A stretch of DNA of 35,160 bases from Candidatus Peribacteria bacterium (GCA_031261265.1 JAISKI010000064.1:1-35160), one strand, 5' to 3'; shown: positions 26,051 to 35,160, counted from the stretch's first letter. A program made the numbers and translations. The notes: generated by a model not told the origin, from the letters alone.

Positions 26051-26881
26051 CTATCAGTATAAATAGTTAAATGCTTGAGTATCACATGAAGTAATGTAAT
26101 TCGATGACGACAGAGAATGATGCATTATTGAATTAGCATCATTATTCGTCCCACAGGAAGTGGAAATATAAGTCATTCCACTTTCACTTGTATCAGAATG
26201 AGCAAGCCCTATAGCATGCCCAATTTCATGAGTCATCAAAATTCTCCTTGTTGCCGTAGTCCACTTACTATTATTATAGGTATTTTGGTTAATAATAATA
26301 TTAGGACCAGGAGTCCCAGCAGCAGTAGGGAATGAAGATTCAGCATCATTACTATTACTGCTAACAGCCCCAATAAAAAAGTTAATACTATTTGTTGGAG
26401 ACATTGGTACATCTACAATGTAGAAACTAATATCGCCCGATAATGCATTCCACTCAGCGATTGCACTTGTCACAGCAGTCCGCCAATTTGACACTGCATT
26501 ACCATTGACTTTAATCCCATTGATATTCACAGGAATACTTGAAGTAGTCGTGACCTTATAGGGTGTTCTATAGCTTGCCCTTAACATAGAATTTGGATGA
26601 TTATTCCAAGATTCAATATCATTTTGAAGATTCTGCTTAGAAAAAGAAATATCTCCTTCTACTAAAATTATTGAATCTAAAAATTGTATCTTATCTTGTT
26701 TGAATCCCATTACTTGACCTAAATAATCAAGATACCGTTGATTAGAGAATAAGGCATCCTCAGACTCTACATTTATTTCACTGTTAGAAACTACATCTTC
26801 CTGAGAACAGGAGGACATTAAACCTATACTTGCGATGAAAAACATCGCACTAATAAACACAAAAAAATTATACTTTCTCAT
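26051..26881 (-). CDS. M57-like zinc metalloprotease lipoprotein
   Basis: 276 residues. Signal and lipobox IGLMSSC (Cys25). The pro-region includes FKQDKIQFLDSIILVEGDISFSKQNL, and the catalytic part contains HEIGHAIGLAHSD (His218, Glu219, His222, His228), the metzincin HExxHxxGxxH zinc site. NSIMHHS further on has the Met-turn methionine. It resembles Bacteroidota HEIGH-type M57 peptidases. The frame reads TGA (26056-26054) and then immediately TAG (26053-26051), so only one residue is added compared with a standard-code stop. A secreted protein-degrading enzyme tethered to the surface; target unknown. Confidence 0.88.
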
Positions 26882-27249
26882 AAATTTTTCTTTTTATTTT
26901 TGCTAATACTTTTGTCATTCATCTCTTGGGGAGACCAAGCTGACTTACTTGCAAAGACATTGAGTAGCAAAGCTGTCCTTTCACTTCGGTATCATTCTCT
27001 CTACCAGAGAAAACTCTACATTTTTTATTGCAACGTGTTCCACTATACGAAATAACGAATGAAAAACAAGTGAAAAATTATGAAAAATAATTTTTAGGTA
27101 CACTAAAATATGAAAAACAAATCTATTCTTACTATTCCTGATAAAATAAGGAATATGTTGCTCGTCCCGATGCTGCTCGTCCCGACTTGCAATATAAAAA
27201 GAAATGGCTATACTGGTCAGGCTTTTACTCATTTATGATGTAGATTTTT
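26882..27249. other. 368-nt intergenic region with hairpins and a 12-nt direct repeat
   Basis: No supported gene. Hairpins CTTGG-GGAGA-CCAAG near 26928 and TTCTCT-CTACC-AGAGAA near 26996. The unit TGCTCGTCCCGA occurs at 27159-27170 and 27174-27185. The permease promoter is at its right end. An 83-codon minus-strand frame here lacks protein character. Confidence 0.5.
27187..27214 (+). promoter_or_regulatory. Promoter of the ABC permease pair
   Basis: TTGCAA (27187-27192), 16 nt, TATACT (27209-27214), 35 nt before ATG 27250. Shows the permeases are transcribed independently of the ATPase gene at 22096. Confidence 0.7.
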
Positions 27250-28038
27250 ATGAAAAAATATTTCCAAATTTTGGGATTTGCCTTAAAAGAACAGTTGGAA
27301 TACAGACGAAATTTCTTTTTTGGAATTACGACAATGGTGATCAATGACGCGATTTTCTTGGTGATTTTTGCGATTTTTCTTTCCTATTTTTCGGGGACGG
27401 GGTTAACTTTTGGAAATTTTTTATTGATCCATTCGATGACGAGTTTTCAGTATGCACTCGTGAATGGGATTTTTTCCAATATCTGATCCGTATCAGAAAT
27501 TATCGAAGAAGGTAAAATGGATTACTATCTCAGCTTTCCTACTTCTCCGTTAGCTTTACTTGCCACGACCAAAATTAAAATGCATAACTTGGGAGATCTT
27601 TTCTTTGCCTTGATTTCGATGATTATTTACGTGGTGGCTTTTTCTACGGGGAATCCTTGGGTATTTACTGCCGAATGGTTAGGAGTCATGTTGCTTTCTG
27701 GGCTTTTTGTTTTGGGACTCTTTCTGCTGATAGGGAGCGTTTCTTTCCGATTGCAAAGGGGTTCAAAAGTCAGGGATCTTTTTCAGAGTTTTTTTCTAGT
27801 GGTGGGTTCTTATCCTCCCGATATTTATCAGAGAGACAAAATTCTCTTTGTCCTTATCGGTAGTATTGGACTTTATCCTGGAGTATTCTTGCCGTATCGA
27901 ATCTTGACTGATGGGTCTACACTCTTTCATCGGGTGATGTTGACTGTTCTCTCCTTGGCTATCCTTTTGGTCGGAGTAGGGGTCTTTCAATGGGGACTCA
28001 AAAAATATTCTAGTGGAAATCTCGTTTTACAAATGTAA
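27250..28038 (+). CDS. ABC-2 type permease (COG4587-like)
   Basis: 262 residues, about six transmembrane helices, with the MKKYFQILGFALKEQLEYRRNFFFG start and the IIEEGKMDYYLSFPTSPLALL loop of this permease family. TGA at 27484 reads as Gly in the FSNIxSVSEIIEEG segment, where homologues have a glycine or small residue. Expected partner of the next permease and of the ATPase at 22096-23007. The next gene starts 13 nt downstream, so they are co-transcribed. Confidence 0.88.
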
Positions 28039-28051
28039 ACTTCCTCGTGAA

Positions 28052-28837
28052 ATGCTAAAATATATCAAAATCTGATTCTATTTCCTTAAAGAAACCTTTT
28101 ATTATGCTTATTTACTCCTGCTGGATAATGTGCATCTGCTTTTTCTTATTTTTGTTTTAACGAGTTTGGCGGTGTTTGGTGCTGAGGCGACAGGAGTGGA
28201 GGAAGTAGGAGGAATCTCGATATATATATACGCTTGGTATATTTTCATCACCGAACTTGTGATGATCAACTGGAAAGATCAAAACATGATCAATGAGATA
28301 AAAAGCTGATCTATCGTCACGTTCCTCAATAAACCGATCAACTTCATTGGCTTTTACTTCTCTCAGACGTATTTCAAAACACTCATCAATATGTTGATTG
28401 TGGGGGCGTTTTGTGGAGTGATTATTTTTCTAGTGATAGGGAAATTCCCACGATTTGGAGTGGGACCGTTTTTGCTATTTCTGTTTTCTTTACTGGTGGG
28501 GATTGGCTTGCTTTCATTGCTCTCTCTGATGATTGCTCTCTTTGCATTTATTCTGGAAGATTCTACGTTTGTGCGTTTATTGATCAATAAACTGTATTTT
28601 ATCTTTGGAGGACTCTTTTTTCCACTTGATATTTATCCTGGTTGGATGCAGACGATCGCGGAGTTTTTCCCATTCAAATATTATTTGTATGCTCCCGCAA
28701 AGTTTTTCACGACAGGGGATATTCAGTTTTTTGTAGAGTATTTCCCTTTTCAAGTGGGATGGTTGGTGGTTGTGGCATTGTTTGTTTGGTGGCTGTATGA
28801 GAGGGCGGTGAGGAGGTTGGAGGTAAACGGGGGATAG
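28052..28837 (+). CDS. ABC-2 type permease (COG3694-like)
   Basis: 261 residues with about six transmembrane helices. The ATG at 28052 is required because two TGA codons (28073 and 28307) interrupt standard reading (LKYIKIxFYFLKE; NEIKSxSIVTFLNKP). LNKPINFIGFYF and the C-terminal FFPLDIYPGWMQTIAEFFPFKYYLYAP are typical. It forms a heterodimeric channel with the preceding permease. The stop TAG is 4 nt from the stop of infB on the other strand, with no terminator between. Confidence 0.87.
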
Positions 28838-28841
28838 GAGA

Positions 28842-31385
28842 TTATTCTTCCTTTTTGTCCTGCATTTCGTAAAATTCCAAGACATCACCTTCCAAGATTT
28901 TCTTTCAGACTTTTACTTTCATTCCACAGTCTTCACCAGCGAGAACTTCCTTTACTTGATCCTTATTTCTCTGGAGGGAAAGGATTTCTCCATTTCCGAT
29001 AATTTCTTCTCCTCTATGAATACGGAATTTCAGCTTATTCTTCACTTTCCCTTCGATGACCATCCCTCCAATTGTCATTTCTCTGGTCTCTGTAAAGAAA
29101 ATTCCCAAAACATTCATCTTTCCTACGGTGACTTCTTCTTGTTCGAGTATGATCATTCCTTGAAGGAGATTTGAGAGGTAGTCTGTCAATTCGTAGATGA
29201 TATCAAATGATTTGATCTCCACTTTTTGCTGTTCAGCTTTCTTTTTTAGTACACTGTTGATACTCACATTAAATCCAATCAAAAGAGATTTAGAAACCTG
29301 AGCTAGAGATACATCACTCTCAGAAAAATGTCCTACATCGTTGTGCACGATTTTGATTACTACATTTTTTGGGAGAGAGAGTCCTTGTACTGCTTGAGTC
29401 AATGCCTCCAAACTACTAGCACCTTCTGCTTTCAAGATCAGTTTGAGCTCAGAGATCTTATTTTCTCCAGAAGCCTTGAGTTGAGCCAAGAATTCCTGTA
29501 CTGCACCTTCAGCTGATTTTCCTGTTTCTTGGGCTTGGATGACGGCAACTTTATTTTGAGCTTCTTTTTCGTTATTTACTACTTCCACAATTCTTCCTGC
29601 TTCGGGTAAGTCTGGGAATCCTAAAATTTGTACGGGTTCTCCTCCTATGACTTTCTGTACTGCTTGTCCTTTTCGGTTCTGCATTCTTTTTACTTTCCCA
29701 TAGGTATTGTAAGCCAGTACGATGTTTCCCATTTGGAGAGTTCCTGTTAAAATGATAACGCTCGCTACGACTCCTTGTTTGGGATCTTTATAACTATCTA
29801 CTACTACTCCTACTGCTGATCTGTGAGGATTGTATTTCAATTCTAGCATCTCTGATTGGAGTAGTACTTGCTCGAGTAATTTGTCAATCCCTTCTCCTGT
29901 TTTGGAGGAAATTCAAATGATGGGCGTTTCTCCTCCCCATTCTTCTGGAGTCAATCCTTGGGCAGCGATATCAGATTTGATTTGTTCCAGATTTTTTCCT
30001 GGTTTATCGATTTTTGTAATGGCTATAATGATAGGTACTCCTGCGGCTTTTGCATGATTAATAGATTCAATAGTCTGAGGCATCACACTGTCATCTGCTG
30101 CGATCACGATAATTGCGATATTCGTCAATTTTGCACCTCTGGCTCTGAGTGAAGTGAAGAGTTCGTGTCCTGGGGTATCAATAAAGGTGATTTTTTCTCC
30201 TTTGTACTCCACTACGGATGCTCCGATGGATTGAGTGATTCCTCCTGCTTCTCCTTCAGCGACTCCCGTTTTTCTCAGGTAATCCAAGAGAGAAGTCTTT
30301 CCATGATCTACGTGTCCCATTACCGTGACTACGGGTGCTCTTTCTAGGAGGACAGGGGCTTCTTTGTCCAGATCGAGAATTTTTTGGAGATCTCCGCTCA
30401 TAAAGCTTTCCATATCGAGTTGTTTTTCGTGTTTTTTTACTTCCACATTAAATTCTGTTCCAATGAGCATTGCAGTATCGAAATCCAGGGAAGAATTGAT
30501 TCCTGTCATGATTTTATTTTCCATCAGCTTTTTCAAAATTTCTGGTAAGGGTACTCCCATTTTTTCAGAAAATTCTTTTACGGAGATCCTCTCATCCATA
30601 AAAAGTTCTGTTTTCTTTACTAAGTTTGCTGAAGTGGTAGCATCTTTATGTACTTTTGGAGTATCTGAGATACGCACGGGTTTCCCTTGTGGTTTGTCGT
30701 TGCGTGCATTATATGGTTTCCCGCGTCCTTGACTATGTTGTCCTCCTGGTTTATTACTGTGAGGGGGCGGTGAAGAACTATTTCCTCTGGCTCTAGCAGC
30801 ATCAAAAATATCTGAAGAGGATACGCCTTTCTCTTTTGCAACGTAAGTAGTCTGTTCGATGGAGATATTTCCATTGGGTTTTCTATTAGGAGTATTTGGG
30901 TGATGGGTGTCAGTACTGCGTTGTGAGCGGGAAGGTTTTCCTTCTTTTCTAGCTTGTTCGCGTTTTTCATTCACATTACGAGAGGCAATATCAAAGAGAT
31001 CTACTTTGGAGGTGGTCACAGGCTCTGCTTTTCCAAAGTATTCATCCAAATCGATTTTTTCTTCTACTTTTTCTTCTGCTTTCCCAAATCCGAGTCCTGA
31101 AAGAAATCCTCCACCACCAAATCCACCGAGTTCGTCAGATTTCAGGACTTTTTCTGTATCAGCTTCTTTTTTCTGATTTGGAGTCTTTCCAGTATGTTGT
31201 CCAGTCGTTATTTTTTCCACAATATTTTTGGGGAGCTGGTCGACCATTTTCTGGATTTTAGCCAAATTGGCCTCGGAAATAGGCACTTTTTCTGAAAGAG
31301 GTTTCCCTAAAGCTTTTTCGTATAATTGGGAAAAAAGCTCTTTATTCACTCCTACTTGATGGATTGCGTCTGAGATACTTGGCAT
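28842..31385 (-). CDS. infB: Translation initiation factor IF-2
   Basis: 847 residues. A variable Gly/Lys/Pro-rich linker follows the N-terminus, then an IF2_N domain ([27 protein letters not shown]) and the G domain: [27 protein letters not shown], and TKID in place of the usual NKxD. Domains II-IV follow, including [21 protein letters not shown] and the C-terminal [28 protein letters not shown] codons 491 (29915-29913, [14 protein letters not shown]) and 827 (28907-28905) read as Gly. Stopping at the second would lose the final VLEFYE strand. Delivers fMet-tRNA to the 30S subunit. It is not next to nusA or rbfA as in many bacteria. Confidence 0.96.
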
Positions 31386-31476
31386 ACAAGAATTACAAAA
31401 AAAATTAAAAATCTGTTTGTACCGATTGTTCAGTATGGTTTATATGTAGGGATTTGAGGGGAGAATGCAAGGGAAA

Positions 31477-33264
31477 TTATGGGATTTCCGCCGTTTCGGG
31501 AGGGATTTGATATTGGAGATAGAGAGAAAGATATTGCTGAGCGGAGGGAGAGTGGGAGAGGAGTGCTGGGATATTGTTTTCTTGGAATCCTGATCCATTC
31601 GCCATAATGAGAGAATAATGATGGATTCCCAAAAATCCACAACGCAGAAATGCTCGATCTCTGCCTGTCTTTCCTGAAAAGGGATCGTTGTAGATTTCTG
31701 CATTGATGACACTGCCTGAGGCTATGAGTTTTCTGAGTCCGTAGTAGAGATCGCTGTGCTGGAGGAGGGTGGAATTGAGGGTATGGGGTTTGATATTTTT
31801 CCCAACGATGGTGACCAGTCCTTTTGCGTATCGAAATTCTCCGAGAGCTTCTTTCTCCCCTTTTTCTAGGGCATTCATTTTTCTATGGTCGCTGACGATG
31901 AGGAGGATCCCCTTGTCGAAAAAGTGTTCTGCTTCCAATTTTTCGTAGAAAGATCCAAGCATTTCATCACTATAAGCGAGGGCGGTAGATTCATCTTTTC
32001 CGTAGGGAGTATTGTAGGGTTTATGGTAGGAGATCGTTTGCATCATGATGGCATACGGTTCAGGTTTTTTTCTTTCTTTTATTTTAATGTCTTGGAGAAT
32101 CTCTTCGATACGGATTCTCTTTAAAGCTTCGTGATAAAGTTCTCCATCAGGGGCAGCATCAAAGGTATATTTTTTTCCAGAAAATTTTTCTTCTCCGATG
32201 ATTTGGTCAAATTGCATTTCCTCTAAAAAGGCTCTTTGGTCCAAAAAATTTAGCGGAGCGGTACTCAAAAAGGTGGTATGATATCCTTGGTTATGGAGAA
32301 AGGTGGGTAAACTTTCTAGAGGAGTGTGAAATCCTTGATACCCAGAAACATCCCGAGGAAAAACTCCTTTTAAGAGAGCGTTGTGAGCGGTGTCAGAGGT
32401 GCAACCATTATTGATATAATTAGTAAAGGTTATCCCTTTTTCAGCGATAGCATCAAAATTGGGGAGTCTGTCATTGACTCCTCCTACTCTGAGAGAATCG
32501 ATCTGTGAAAGGGATTCTGCAAAGACGATAATCAGATTTAGCTGTTGTCCTTTCCCTTTTTCTGTAGTAAAGTATTCCTCGTAATGTGTGTGAGGAAGTG
32601 GTGGATTTTCGGTTTGGTCTGCTGTCGGAATGCCTGTGGCGATCGTAGACAAGAGGGGAATTTCTAGACTTGAAAATGCTTGTATGGTGCGTTGTAGGAG
32701 GTTGTCGGGGAGGGTATAGGGAGTGGGAGAGAGAAGATAATATCCTGTACTGCTCATTTGCAAGAGTACTACCAATAGGAGTCCATAGCTCAGCTTTTTT
32801 CTTATTTTAGGGATACTTATGATGATCATGATTCCGCAAAATAGCAAGAAAAGGCTGATACCTGCTCCTGTGATAAGTCCTGTGAATCCTGGAGAGGAAG
32901 TCCCCAAAAAACTTACCATTTCTGGGAGAGAGACTGTGGTAGAAAGGACAATCATTCCTGCTTCCTCTGCTCCATAGCAAAGGAAAACTCCTGCTACTGC
33001 CAAGAGCCAAAAAAGTTGTCGTAGTCGTTTTTTGCAGAGGGAGGAGAGGAGGGTGGAGCTTAGGATGATGAGGAAGATTCGTGTATCGGAGAGGAATTGT
33101 CCTGTGAAGATTTCGAGAGCTGAAGACCATTCTCCTGTAATGCCAAAAGTTTGAGTGCTAAATCGGAGGCATTTTCCGAGGAAAAGAAAAAAAAAGAGGA
33201 TAAGAAAGCTGAGCGAATAGTGTTGGAGTTTTGAAAAACTTTGTTTGAGATCGGAAATTTTCAT
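31477..33264 (-). CDS. LtaS-like sulfatase-fold membrane enzyme
   Basis: 595 residues. About five N-terminal transmembrane helices (to residue ~185), then an extracellular alkaline-phosphatase/sulfatase-fold domain: IIVFAESLSQID (first metal ligand Glu), NNGCTSDTAHNALLKG with the candidate nucleophile Thr/Ser, and ILLIVSDHRKM (Asp-His metal ligands). This is the architecture of lipoteichoic acid synthases and phosphoglycerol or phosphoethanolamine transferases. It probably transfers a phospho-alcohol to a surface glycolipid or glycan; the exact acceptor is not deducible. No TGA codon. Its promoter overlaps a palindromic element. Confidence 0.85.
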   Translation of the reverse strand: MKISDLKQSFSKLQHYSLSFLILFFFLFLGKCLRFSTQTFGITGEWSSALEIFTGQFLSDTRIFLIILSSTLLSSLCKKRLRQLFWLLAVAGVFLCYGAEEAGMIVLSTTVSLPEMVSFLGTSSPGFTGLITGAGISLFLLFCGIMIIISIPKIRKKLSYGLLLVVLLQMSSTGYYLLSPTPYTLPDNLLQRTIQAFSSLEIPLLSTIATGIPTADQTENPPLPHTHYEEYFTTEKGKGQQLNLIIVFAESLSQIDSLRVGGVNDRLPNFDAIAEKGITFTNYINNGCTSDTAHNALLKGVFPRDVSGYQGFHTPLESLPTFLHNQGYHTTFLSTAPLNFLDQRAFLEEMQFDQIIGEEKFSGKKYTFDAAPDGELYHEALKRIRIEEILQDIKIKERKKPEPYAIMMQTISYHKPYNTPYGKDESTALAYSDEMLGSFYEKLEAEHFFDKGILLIVSDHRKMNALEKGEKEALGEFRYAKGLVTIVGKNIKPHTLNSTLLQHSDLYYGLRKLIASGSVINAEIYNDPFSGKTGRDRAFLRCGFLGIHHYSLIMANGSGFQENNIPALLSHSPSAQQYLSLYLQYQIPPETAEIP

Positions 33265-33291
33265 GGATATTGTGGCTTAAAGACGGGTTTT

Positions 33292-33319
33292 ACTATATGA
33301 AAAATCCCCCTGCTTTCAA
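33292..33319 (-). promoter_or_regulatory. Promoter of the LtaS-like gene
   Basis: Minus strand TTGAAA (33319-33314), 16 nt, TATAGT (33297-33292). The -35 and most of the spacer lie in the palindromic element. Confidence 0.6.
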
Positions 33320-33344
33320 GGGGAGTTTAGAGGGAGTTAATCCC
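33303..33344 (+). repeat. GC-rich palindromic element, copy 3 (intergenic)
   Basis: AATCCCCC, a CCCCCTGCTTTCAAGGGG hairpin, then AGGGAGTTAATCCC. Similar in architecture to the copies in copA but clearly diverged. Confidence 0.5.
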
Positions 33345-33403
33345 AACTTGATATTTGAGAGACTTTTTATATCCTTTAGGGAGTTTTATTCTCTCTCTAT
33401 TGT

Positions 33404-34252
33404 ATGAAAAAGTTTTTAGTTATTCTGCTTTGTTTTTCTTTTTTTCTCCTTCCTTCTTTCAATGGAGTGTATGCAAGCACTACTTCAGCGATGGCTGCGG
33501 TGGTAATCTCTACGGTGGATAAGGCTGTAGCGAAAAAGGGAACATCTTCAGAAAAAATCAGAGTTTTTAAAGCCTATCAGGCATTGTTTGGTTCTTCAAA
33601 ATTTTCTAAGTCTAAAAATCAGAAAATCTATGCTGTGGTGATCACACATATTCAAGAAGAGCTTGTGAAGCTTCAATCTGCTGGAGAAACGGATTCTAGC
33701 CAATCTGCAGAAAAGCCTGCTGTACCGAATATTTCTCTGGATCTCCCTCATGTAAATGTGCAAAAGGTGAGAGACACAGTACTTTCCTGGCATAATGGGG
33801 AAAGAACGAGCGTGGGAGTCTCTCCTTATGGGTATTCGTCAGATTTTGAAGCTACTGCTCAGACTTGGGCAACTTACTTAAAAGATACGGCTACTACGAA
33901 TAATACTCATGTGAGGACTGCTGGAGATGGGTATTATAATTATGATAAGATTACCGCTTGGTTCGCTGGGCTAGGGATTGAATTTCCTGTCTTGACAGGG
34001 GGGAGAGCTTCTTTTTCTGAGAGTGTGGGACGAGGGTATTATACTTGTAAAAGTAGTGATTGTACTGAAAATCTTATTACCGCTATCAGAACTACACGAG
34101 ATGATTTATTTATGAAAGAAAAACCCAGTAATGGGTCTCACTACAGGGCGGTTGTGATGAGTCACTTTACTCAGGTGGGTGTAGGTATTAGTATTGATCC
34201 TGTGAAGAAAAGGTATTATATGGTGGTCCACTATGGTGTAGATCCTAAGTAG
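33404..34252 (+). CDS. Secreted CAP/SCP-domain protein
   Basis: 282 residues. Signal peptide MKKFLVILLCFSFFLLPSFNGVYAS, a helical region to about 115, then a CAP (SCP/PR-1) domain: WHNGERTSVGVSPYGYSSDFEATAQTWATYLK, THVR with the first His, SFSESVGRGYYTC, and SHYRAVVMSHFTQVGVGISID, where His-x-Tyr and SHFTQVG match the conserved CAP core. Bacterial CAP proteins are exported and usually of unknown activity, sometimes lipid or peptidoglycan associated. No TGA. It overlaps the end of the opposing gene by 8 nt. Confidence 0.88.
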   Translation: MKKFLVILLCFSFFLLPSFNGVYASTTSAMAAVVISTVDKAVAKKGTSSEKIRVFKAYQALFGSSKFSKSKNQKIYAVVITHIQEELVKLQSAGETDSSQSAEKPAVPNISLDLPHVNVQKVRDTVLSWHNGERTSVGVSPYGYSSDFEATAQTWATYLKDTATTNNTHVRTAGDGYYNYDKITAWFAGLGIEFPVLTGGRASFSESVGRGYYTCKSSDCTENLITAIRTTRDDLFMKEKPSNGSHYRAVVMSHFTQVGVGISIDPVKKRYYMVVHYGVDPK

Positions 34253-34667
34253 TTGGTGTAGCGGTATCGCAGTTGACTCTTAAGGCTCTATCAAATTCCA
34301 TTTGTTTCTGGATGTAGTCATTGAGGGTGTAGGTTAAGGTGCTTTTGGGTTCGGTGAGGAGTTGGTTGTAGGTATCATGCAATTCCTGAATTAATTGTGG
34401 ATCCACACAAGGCTTTTCTTCAGAAAGAGAGATAAGAGCCTGATAGTAGGATTCCAGAGAGTATTTTTGTCTAAGGAGGTCTCCATTTTTTCCGAAGAGG
34501 TTTTGAAAGAAAATTTCTGCATTCTGGAAGATGACTTTAAATCCAGAGAAAAACGAGATTTCTTCTGCAGGATGAGATTGTAAGTAGGTATAGCAGATAG
34601 AGAGGAGGCAGAGTCCTAGGACAAATTTGACGATATTTTGGATGAAGGTTTTTTTTATTTCTTTCAT
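34245..34667 (-). CDS. Small membrane-anchored protein, 140 aa
   Basis: Not recognised. One N-terminal transmembrane helix (IVKFVLGLCLLSICYTYL) and a helical extracytoplasmic part with two cysteines (KPCVDP, RVNCDT). Promoter-like TTGAAA, 16 nt, TATCAC is upstream. Its stop codon overlaps the last codons of the CAP gene, so the two transcripts converge. Confidence 0.7.
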   Translation of the reverse strand: MKEIKKTFIQNIVKFVLGLCLLSICYTYLQSHPAEEISFFSGFKVIFQNAEIFFQNLFGKNGDLLRQKYSLESYYQALISLSEEKPCVDPQLIQELHDTYNQLLTEPKSTLTYTLNDYIQKQMEFDRALRVNCDTATPTT

Positions 34668-34818
34668 TAACGTTTTGTGAGGATAAATGCTGATTTGGTG
34701 ATACTGTTTTCTCTTCTCTTTTCAAGAGTAAAAATATCTTTATATGTTATATGTCCATATATATATTAATCTTTTTAAATAAATCCAAGGTAAAGTGCCT
34801 AAAAAAGTTGCTGATTTT

Positions 34819-34846
34819 TTGACAGGAAAAAATTTTGGAGTATACT
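34819..34846 (+). promoter_or_regulatory. Promoter of the terminal gene
   Basis: TTGACA (34819-34824), 16 nt, TATACT (34841-34846), 35 nt before ATG 34881: the strongest -35 match in the window. Confidence 0.8.
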
Positions 34847-34880
34847 TACAGTACCATTTTATTTAAAAAAATTATATCCC

Positions 34881-35160
34881 ATGAAAAAAACCATCACTAC
34901 CACCTTAGTTCTTGGTGTCTTAGTAGGGATCGGAGCACTTGTGTGTTATTCCCTTACCGAGGAAAAAGAATTAGTATTTAATTCCCCTGAATTCTGAGAG
35001 GAAACAGAAATTGCAGAAGTAGAAGAGGAGGAAGTTGGAGCACCAATAGAAGCTGGTGATTTAGTAGATCTTTGAGATCCTATAGTAGTTGATGAGCCAG
35101 CAGAAGCTGAGGAACCAACAGAGGTTGAAAAACCAACAGAAGCTGAGGATCTTCCCGAAA
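34881..35160 (+). CDS. Exported acidic repeat protein (cut by window end)
   Basis: At least 93 residues, visible only with TGA = Gly at 34995 and 35073. N-terminal signal/anchor MKKTITTTLVLGVLVGIGALVCYS. Then a Glu-rich region with short imperfect Pro-Thr/Ala-Glu repeats (EPAEAEEPTEVEKPTEAE), as seen in wall-spanning or surface linker regions. The functional domain lies outside the window. Confidence 0.75.

Noticed and set aside
26981..27232. 83-codon minus-strand frame with a SRDEQHRDEQH repeat
   Set aside because: The repeat follows from the 12-nt direct repeat, the rest lacks protein character, and it covers the permease promoter.

Overview
The window comes from a bacterium that reads TGA as glycine (genetic code 25), the hallmark of Absconditabacteria (SR1) and Gracilibacteria (BD1-5/GN02) in the Patescibacteria/CPR. 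More than 40 in-frame TGA codons are needed to read the genes. In typA, infB, the copper ATPase and the ABC transporter they fall at conserved or plausible glycine positions. CGA and CGG arginine codons are present (for example in typA). Their loss has been reported for Gracilibacteria, so Absconditabacteria is the better guess, but the phylum is not proven. Nearly all genes lack a Shine-Dalgarno sequence and sit behind promoters of the form TTGxxx, 16-18 nt, TATACT/TATAAT.

Layout. 1-45: start of an IS30-like transposase running off the edge. 232-2028: typA. 2100-4765: two short minus-strand operons of unrecognised proteins (one a small zinc ribbon). 4930-5001: tRNA-Arg(CCU). 5013-9296: a 1427-residue PKD-domain surface protein. 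9395-18406: a copper P-type ATPase gene divided into an N-terminal part (9790-11259) and a C-terminal part (17477-18406). Each part lies downstream of a near-identical CsoR-type promoter/operator, and about 6 kb of accessory DNA separates them.

The 6-kb island (about 11260-17390) is the most unusual part. It holds three consecutive two-gene modules: RhuM + ORF-A, DUF1016/YhcG nuclease (pseudogene) + ORF-B, and HTH-Fic + ORF-C. ORF-A, -B and -C are unrelated to each other, yet have nearly the same promoter, 5' leader with a strong Shine-Dalgarno, and post-terminator sequence. RhuM and DUF1016, also unrelated, share one promoter. A conserved inverted repeat, TGTAGAA-N4-TTCTACA, recurs four times at module borders. 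This looks like a cassette array with a constant shell and variable payload.

18486-22000 carries a small lipoprotein with an odd TGA end, ribosomal protein bL9, a small unknown protein, a CBS-domain protein and a lipoprotein with a protein-glutaminase domain. 22096-28837 holds an ABC exporter whose ATPase is separated from its two permeases by a cluster of exported proteins, including an M57-like metalloprotease. 28842-31385 is infB. 31477-34667 carries an LtaS-like sulfatase-fold membrane enzyme, a CAP/SCP-domain secreted protein and a small membrane protein. The window ends inside a secreted acidic repeat protein.

The many exported lipoproteins and hydrolases fit a host-attached or predatory CPR bacterium. 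The glutaminase and metalloprotease resemble Bacteroidota proteins and may be horizontally acquired.
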